From: UBA6522 sp965221035
Lineage (GTDB): Bacteria > Pseudomonadota > Gammaproteobacteria > Steroidobacterales > Rariloculaceae
Length of the DNA: 64,000 nt
NCBI GenBank assembly: GCA_965221035.1
Contig: OZ244860.1
Location: forward strand, 1,178,001 to 1,242,000
Reading direction: 5' to 3'
Part shown: positions 59,303 to 64,000 of the stretch, in pieces
How the letters are laid out: every line of letters begins with the position of its first letter
Position numbering within the stretch: position 1 is the stretch's first letter
Made by a program: the position numbers and the translations under genes
The notes under the pieces: model-generated
Database searches by the model: none
Told to the model about the DNA's origin: nothing
What the model saw: the letters and a program-made list of their open reading frames with translations, nothing else

Positions 59303-60970
59303 ATGACTGCCTACCAAGAAAAACCCTGGTCTAGCGCCTATCCGAGGGAAATCCCGACCGAGATCGATCCGCAAGGCTACTCGTCCTTGAAGCACATGAT
59401 CGAAACCGGCTTCGAACGATTCGCGTCCTCGCCTGCCTTCTCCAACGCCGGCACGACACTCAGCTACGCGCAGGCGGATGAACTGAGCCGGCACTTCGCC
59501 GCATTCCTGCAAGCCAGGGGTCTTGAGCGCGGCGACCGCGTCGCCATCATGATGCCCAACCTGTTGCAGTACCCGGTGGCGGTGTTCGCGGCACTGCGCG
59601 CAGGCCTCGTGGTGGTCAACGTCAATCCGCTGTACACGCCCCGGGAGCTCGAACATCAGCTCAAGGACAGCGGCGCCCGGGCCATCGTCGTGCTGGAGAA
59701 TTTCGCCCATACCGTAGCGCAGGTGGTAGACGGCACGGACGTGGAAACGGTGGTCGTCACCGAAATCGGGGATCATTTTCCGCCGTTCAAGCGTGCGCTC
59801 GTCAACCTCGTGGTCCGGTATGTCAAGAAGCTCGTCCCGCGTTGGAACATCGCCGACGCGGTGCGCTACCGGGCCGCGCTTGCGCAGGGGCGGCGCGCAT
59901 CCTTCGAAGACGTCGACGTCGGCGCGGACGACATCGCGTTCCTGCAGTACACGGGGGGCACCACCGGCGTGGCCAAGGGAGCGGTGCTGACGCATGCCAA
60001 CATGGTTGCCAACATTCTTCAGATCTCGGCCTGGTCGAAGCCGTACCTGAAGGGCCCCGGGGACATCGGAGCCGCACCGCTGCCGCTCTATCACATCTTT
60101 GCGCTGACAGTGAACCTGTTCCTGATCTTCGAACTCGGCGGACAGAGCCTCCTGATCACCAATCCGAGGGATCTTCCGGGCTTCATCAAGGAGCTGGCGC
60201 GCCAGCCGGTGACACTCATCACCGGCGTCAACACGTTGTTCGCGGCGCTGCTGGAATCCCCCGACTTCAGGCAACTCGACTTCGGCAAGCTGAAAATCTG
60301 CCTGGGCGGCGGCATGGCGGTGCTGAGCGACGTGGCGGCCCGGTGGAAGGCCGTGACAGGACGCAGCCTGGCGCAAGGATACGGATTGACGGAAACCTCG
60401 CCCGTCGTCACTGCCAATCCGCTCGACGGACGCGAGTTCAACGGCTCCGTGGGCCTGCCGATTCCGTCCACCGACGTGGAGATCCGCGATGATGACGGCA
60501 ATACCCTGTCCATAGGCGAAATCGGCGAAATCTGTGTACACGGCCCCCAGGTCATGCGGGGCTACTGGCAGCGCTCCGAGGCGACCGCGGAAGTCCTGTC
60601 GGCGGATGGCTGGCTGCGGACCGGGGACATCGGCCGCATGGACGAGGCGGGATTCGTGTATATCGAGGATCGCAAGAAGGACATGATCATCGTCTCGGGA
60701 TTCAACGTCTATCCGAACGAGATCGAAGACGTGGCGACCGCCCATCCGGGCGTCCTTGAAGCAGCCGCCATCGGCATTGCCCACGAGCAGTCCGGCGAAG
60801 CCGTGAGGTTGTTCGTCGTCAAACGGGATCCGGAGTTGACGGCAGACGACGTCATCGCCCATTGCCGCGAACAGCTGACCCGGTACAAGATTCCCAGGGA
60901 AGTGGTGTTCCGGGACGATCTGCCCAAGACCAACGTCGGCAAGATCCTGAGGCGGGAGCTTCGGGAATAG
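59303..60970 (+). CDS. fadD: long-chain fatty acid-CoA ligase
   Basis: FadD activates fatty acids to acyl-CoA with ATP. The 555-aa product has the AMP-binding loop QYTGGTTGVAKGAVLTH, GYGLTETSPVV and the adenylate-forming GWLRTGDIGRMDEAGFVYIEDRKKDMI. The C-terminal catalytic lysine lies in KTNVGKILRREL. ATG 59303 follows AAGGAG. The YTGGTTG and DRKKDMIIVSGFN details match bacterial FadD better than other ligases. It lies directly after tesA on the same strand. Confidence 0.95.
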   Translation: MTAYQEKPWSSAYPREIPTEIDPQGYSSLKHMIETGFERFASSPAFSNAGTTLSYAQADELSRHFAAFLQARGLERGDRVAIMMPNLLQYPVAVFAALRAGLVVVNVNPLYTPRELEHQLKDSGARAIVVLENFAHTVAQVVDGTDVETVVVTEIGDHFPPFKRALVNLVVRYVKKLVPRWNIADAVRYRAALAQGRRASFEDVDVGADDIAFLQYTGGTTGVAKGAVLTHANMVANILQISAWSKPYLKGPGDIGAAPLPLYHIFALTVNLFLIFELGGQSLLITNPRDLPGFIKELARQPVTLITGVNTLFAALLESPDFRQLDFGKLKICLGGGMAVLSDVAARWKAVTGRSLAQGYGLTETSPVVTANPLDGREFNGSVGLPIPSTDVEIRDDDGNTLSIGEIGEICVHGPQVMRGYWQRSEATAEVLSADGWLRTGDIGRMDEAGFVYIEDRKKDMIIVSGFNVYPNEIEDVATAHPGVLEAAAIGIAHEQSGEAVRLFVVKRDPELTADDVIAHCREQLTRYKIPREVVFRDDLPKTNVGKILRRELRE

Positions 60971-61062
60971 CAGGACGCTGCGTTCGCTTGCACCGCGTAC
61001 TTCGACAAGTTGGCCCGTTTTGAGGCATCCCGGACCAAGGGGCACCGTGTTAAATTGCGCCA

Positions 61063-61374
61063 ATGAAGGAAGAAGTGCGATGGCTGATCGGCATCGGGAT
61101 CATCCTCGCCGGGTTGATTCTGAACGGTCAACGTGTGAACGGAAACCGCATTGACCGGCTGGAGGCGGCGCTCGCAGAACACCGGCTGGAAGCGGCCAGG
61201 GAATTCAATCGCCTGGAGGAAGCGCTCAACGAACATCGCGCCGAAGCGGCCAGGGAGTTTGATCGGCTGGAGGAAACGCTGACCGAACACCGATTGGAGG
61301 CGGCCAGGGAGTTCGTCGAGATCAGGAGCACCCTTGATTTTCTGCTCCCCGGTGATCCTCCAGGTGGGCAGTGA
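61063..61374 (+). CDS. small membrane-anchored coiled-coil protein with three 18-residue repeats
   Basis: This 103-aa protein has one N-terminal membrane segment (WLIGIGIILAGLILNG) with a positive, cytoplasmic-looking start. Three near-identical 18-residue repeats follow at residues 32-49, 50-67 and 68-85 (RLEEALNEHRAEAAREFD type), which predict one long coiled coil. The C-terminus is Pro/Gly-rich. I do not recognise a family. The repeats are also clear in the DNA (54-bp units, 61156-61317), so the copy number could vary. A TTAAAT box ends 7 nt before the ATG. Confidence 0.75.
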   Translation: MKEEVRWLIGIGIILAGLILNGQRVNGNRIDRLEAALAEHRLEAAREFNRLEEALNEHRAEAAREFDRLEETLTEHRLEAAREFVEIRSTLDFLLPGDPPGGQ

Positions 61375-61390
61375 AACGCAATCCCCAGGT

Positions 61391-62635
61391 TCAGCCGACC
61401 AGCCCCCAGAGCAGGTAGATCGCCACTCCCACCAGTCCGCCCACCAGGGTGCCGTTGATGCGGATGAACTGCAGGTCGCGGCCGATGTAGAGTTCGATTC
61501 GCGCCGACGTGGCGGCCGGGTCCCACTGCTCGATGGTTTCGGAGATGAAGGCGCTCAGGGGGTCTCGGTAATTATTGATCAGGTAGAGGACAAGATCCCG
61601 AAGCCAGCGGTTGACCTGCCGGTTGACGTCGCCATCCTGCCTGAGCCCGTGGCCGATGCCCCTGAGTTCACCATCGATCGCCAGCCGGCTGAGGGATTCA
61701 GGATCGCGCAATGACGCCGCAAGGTACTCCCGCAACTTTTCCCAGACGTCCTGAAAGTAGCCCTGCACGGCCGGGTGGTCGAGGAATTCGTCCTTGAGCT
61801 CCCCGGCCAGCCGCCGCATCTGGGGATCATCGCCCAGGGCCGTCCGGACCTCGGCAAGCCAGGCATTGAACCTGGCCCTTGCCGGGTGATTCCGGTCCGC
61901 GCCGATCTCGTCCAGGATGCGCCGCAACTCGTTGATCAATTGGTCATGGATTTCCCGGTCCACGAACTTCGGCAACCACCAGGGGCTGCGGTCATCGATA
62001 CGATCACGTATGTGCTCCTTGCTGCGCTCCAGTTGTTCCCGGGCGAACAGCACCAGCCGGTCCACCACCGCCTGGGAGTGCCCGCCCGAAGCCACCACTT
62101 CCAGCGCGGCCTGGAATGCGGAAGATAACGGTGCCCGGTCCAGCGCCGAGCCCAATATCTCCCGAAGGGCGTTGCGCAACTGGGCGCTGTCCGTCGCGCT
62201 CAACAACCACACCAGCGCCACGCTGATGTCCCGGCCCAGGTTGCGCGCGTGGTCTTCGTCGGCCAGCCAGGCCCCCGCACGAGCGGCAAGGTCCACGTTT
62301 TCCAGGCGCGCCGCCACCGTCTCCCCGACCAGGAAATGATCGCGAATGAAATCCGCCAGCATCCGGCCGATTTCGTCCTTGCGCGTGGGCACGATGGCGG
62401 TATGCGGTACGGGCAGCCCCAGCGGATGGCGGAACAGCGCAGTGACCGCGAACCAGTCCGCCAACGCGCCGATCAGCCCGGCTTCGGCAAAGGCCTGGAC
62501 CAGCCCCAGCCAGGGATGGCGCGGCAGCAGCAGGCTGGTCGCGACAAACAGGGCCGCCATGGCGAGCAGAAGGCCGGTGGCGATCCAGCGCATCCGCGCC
62601 AGCCGGCGCGCCATGAGCGCTTCGGCAGTGTTCAC
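61391..62635 (-). CDS. DUF445 family membrane protein (YjiN-like)
   Basis: This is a conserved inner-membrane protein of unknown function. The 414-aa product has N-terminal membrane segments (WIATGLLLAMAALFVATSLLL; GLIGALADWFAVTALFRHPLG), a long helical middle part with DUF445 features (VPTRKDEIGRMLADFI), and a C-terminal membrane segment (LVGGLVGVAIYLLWGLVG). Its start overlaps the pyrF stop by 4 bp, so it is likely cotranscribed with pyrF. It is convergent with the coiled-coil gene. Confidence 0.9.
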   Translation of the reverse strand: MNTAEALMARRLARMRWIATGLLLAMAALFVATSLLLPRHPWLGLVQAFAEAGLIGALADWFAVTALFRHPLGLPVPHTAIVPTRKDEIGRMLADFIRDHFLVGETVAARLENVDLAARAGAWLADEDHARNLGRDISVALVWLLSATDSAQLRNALREILGSALDRAPLSSAFQAALEVVASGGHSQAVVDRLVLFAREQLERSKEHIRDRIDDRSPWWLPKFVDREIHDQLINELRRILDEIGADRNHPARARFNAWLAEVRTALGDDPQMRRLAGELKDEFLDHPAVQGYFQDVWEKLREYLAASLRDPESLSRLAIDGELRGIGHGLRQDGDVNRQVNRWLRDLVLYLINNYRDPLSAFISETIEQWDPAATSARIELYIGRDLQFIRINGTLVGGLVGVAIYLLWGLVG

Positions 62636-63366
62636 GGCGATGCGGCTGCGATCTCCGCCTGCACCGCCTCCGCCGCCTGCCGCGGGCTCGAGGCGTTGCG
62701 GATCGGCCGACCCATCACGATGTAGTCCGCGCCGTTTGAGAACGCCCGCGCGGGGGTCACTATCCGCTTCTGGTCGTCCGGGGTGTCCGCCCCCGCGCGG
62801 CGCACACCCGGAGTCACGATCCGCGGACCGCGTCCGAGGTCGGCCCGAAGCGCGGCGGCTTCAAGACCCGAAGCGATCAGGCCGTCACTGCCGGCGGCGA
62901 CCGCCACTCGCGCGCGCCGCAACACCAGGTCTTCAACCTCCATGCTGATGCCCATGTCACGAAGGTCTTCCCTCCCGATGCTGGTGAGCACGGTGACCGC
63001 GAGAATCTGCATCGGGCCCTTCTCCGACGCCGCGGCCTCGATGATGGCGCGATCACCGTGGACCGTCACGAAGGAGGCGCCGCGTCCGGCCAGTTGGCGC
63101 ACGGCCGCGGCCACGGTCGCCGGGATATCGTAGAGCTTCAGGTCCGCGAATACCCGCTTGCCGCTCTCGAGCAACCAATCCAGCAGTTGGAAGTAGCCGC
63201 CCGATGCCATGAGTTCGAGCCCGATCTTGTAGAACTCCACGGCGTCGCCCAATTCCCGCACAAGCTCCCTTGCGGCATCGGGACCGGGCACATCGAGGGC
63301 GACGATCAGGCGCTGGCGGGGCGGAATGGTCGTGCGGGGGGAAACGGATTCGGTCACGCCGGACAT
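62632..63366 (-). CDS. pyrF: orotidine 5'-phosphate decarboxylase
   Basis: PyrF makes UMP in the last step of de novo pyrimidine synthesis. The 244-aa barrel has D25 in VALDVP, K47 in FYKIGLEL and the catalytic DLKLYDIP (D75, K77, D80). The C-terminal phosphate site is in YIVMGRPIRNAS. ATG 63366 is used; its first base is the last base of the dgt stop (TAATG), showing translational coupling. DUF445 follows with a 4-bp overlap. Confidence 0.96.
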   Translation of the reverse strand: MSGVTESVSPRTTIPPRQRLIVALDVPGPDAARELVRELGDAVEFYKIGLELMASGGYFQLLDWLLESGKRVFADLKLYDIPATVAAAVRQLAGRGASFVTVHGDRAIIEAAASEKGPMQILAVTVLTSIGREDLRDMGISMEVEDLVLRRARVAVAAGSDGLIASGLEAAALRADLGRGPRIVTPGVRRAGADTPDDQKRIVTPARAFSNGADYIVMGRPIRNASSPRQAAEAVQAEIAAASP

Positions 63367-64000
63367 TATCCGACTATTGGCGGTGTCTTGCACGCGCTCA
63401 GGTCGGCGTGAGCCCGCTGGGCGAACCGGTCCGTCATTCCCGAGATGTAGTCGGCGACGACCCGGGCCGACCCGGCCGCGCCTCCGGCTTCGCGGGCGAG
63501 CCGGGCGTGCTCGACGGGCATCAATCCCGGGTCCCGGACAAGGACAGCAAAAAGGGACGTGATGATTTCTTCCGCTTTCGCGCCCATGCTCCGAACCTTG
63601 GGGTGGTCGTAGAGCCGCTCCCGCAGAAACGCTTTCAGTTCCCGCTGGGCGCGGGCAAGTGAGGGACTGAATCCAACCAGCGGCTCAGGATGGCCGTATA
63701 CCGCCTCGACGCTTCCCGGAGACAGACACCGGATCCGCTCGCCGCTGGTGGCGACAACGTCTCGGATCAGCGTGCCGATCATGGCGCGCCCCACTTCGAA
63801 GTTTCTCTGCAGCGGGCCGATTCCCGGGTAGCGATGCTCCACCCGGCAAGCGGTCTCGTCCACGAACGCGATCCGCCGTAAGTCCTCGAATCGGATCAGT
63901 CCTGAGCGCAACCCGTCGTCCAGGTCGTGATTGTTGTAGGCGATCTCGTCCGCCAGGTTCGCGAGTTGCGCTTCAATACCCGGCTGCCCGCGCTTGCGGG
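63366..64000 (-). CDS. dgt: dGTPase-like HD-domain triphosphohydrolase, C-terminal part (cut by window edge)
   Basis: Dgt-type enzymes hydrolyse dNTPs to deoxynucleosides and triphosphate. The frame is open to the right window edge; the visible 211 residues include LADEIAYNNHDLDDGLRSGL, which carries the second metal-binding HD of the family, and the long helical C-terminus. The N-terminal H...HD site lies outside the window. The pattern resembles the shorter type 2 Dgt-like proteins. Its stop overlaps the pyrF start by one base. Confidence 0.85.
   Translation of the reverse strand, partial: RKRGQPGIEAQLANLADEIAYNNHDLDDGLRSGLIRFEDLRRIAFVDETACRVEHRYPGIGPLQRNFEVGRAMIGTLIRDVVATSGERIRCLSPGSVEAVYGHPEPLVGFSPSLARAQRELKAFLRERLYDHPKVRSMGAKAEEIITSLFAVLVRDPGLMPVEHARLAREAGGAAGSARVVADYISGMTDRFAQRAHADLSACKTPPIVG

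Overview
The window reads as chromosome of a high-GC gammaproteobacterium. The evidence is gene content and order: prmB-aroC-asd-fimV, divergent efp/epmB with psd-epmA nearby, parE-parC, divergent oxyR/katG, a glyA-nrdR-ribD-ribE-ribB-ribH-nusB-thiL-pgpA cluster, and a seven-gene trp operon behind a ribosome-mediated attenuator. Nothing fixes the genus or order. Most of the window is housekeeping. No insertion sequence, prophage or CRISPR array was seen.

Layout. 1-3.5 kb, minus strand: prmB, aroC, asd and the 5' end of a fimV-like gene cut by the window edge. 3.5-7.8 kb: sco-psd-epmA, then efp diverging from epmB, so the EF-P beta-lysylation set is complete. 8-12.4 kb: parC and parE, separated by an unusual foldback element. 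12.7-15.9 kb: oxyR/katG peroxide defence. 16.2-18.7 kb: a TonB-dependent receptor with acidic insertions. 18.8-26.2 kb: xseB and the riboflavin/thiamine/phospholipid cluster, whose ribB carries a degenerate GTP-cyclohydrolase-II-like domain. 26.3-33.9 kb: an HDAC-like amidohydrolase, purL, an MBL hydrolase, DUF1820 and a GlcD-type oxidase. 34.0 kb: tRNA-Ser(CGA), followed by a self-regulating-looking Fic gene. 35.3-43.2 kb: a small unknown, a STAS protein, a DUF2007 protein and trpEGDCFBA with leader peptide and attenuator.

43.2-47.3 kb holds an SLC13/RCK_C permease and an ABC exporter, with a second copy of the foldback element between them. 47.3-54.9 kb is a defence island of lower apparent GC: an AlbA_2/HATPase protein overlapping a single-chain type ISP restriction-modification enzyme, preceded by a DUF4143 AAA ATPase that has a perfect 18-bp inverted repeat at its promoter. 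55-64 kb returns to housekeeping: ppc, an orphan ybbA-like ATPase head-to-head with tesA, fadD, a membrane coiled-coil protein, DUF445, pyrF and a truncated dgt.

The most unusual structures are non-coding: (i) two composite foldback elements with unrelated but perfectly self-complementary 31-34 bp outer stems around a shared 82-83 nt two-hairpin core; (ii) three intergenic tandem arrays with 11- or 22-bp periods; (iii) an orphan promoter with three operator-like half-sites at 7.9 kb; (iv) at least three genes whose -10 box lies only 7-8 nt from the ATG, suggesting leaderless mRNAs.
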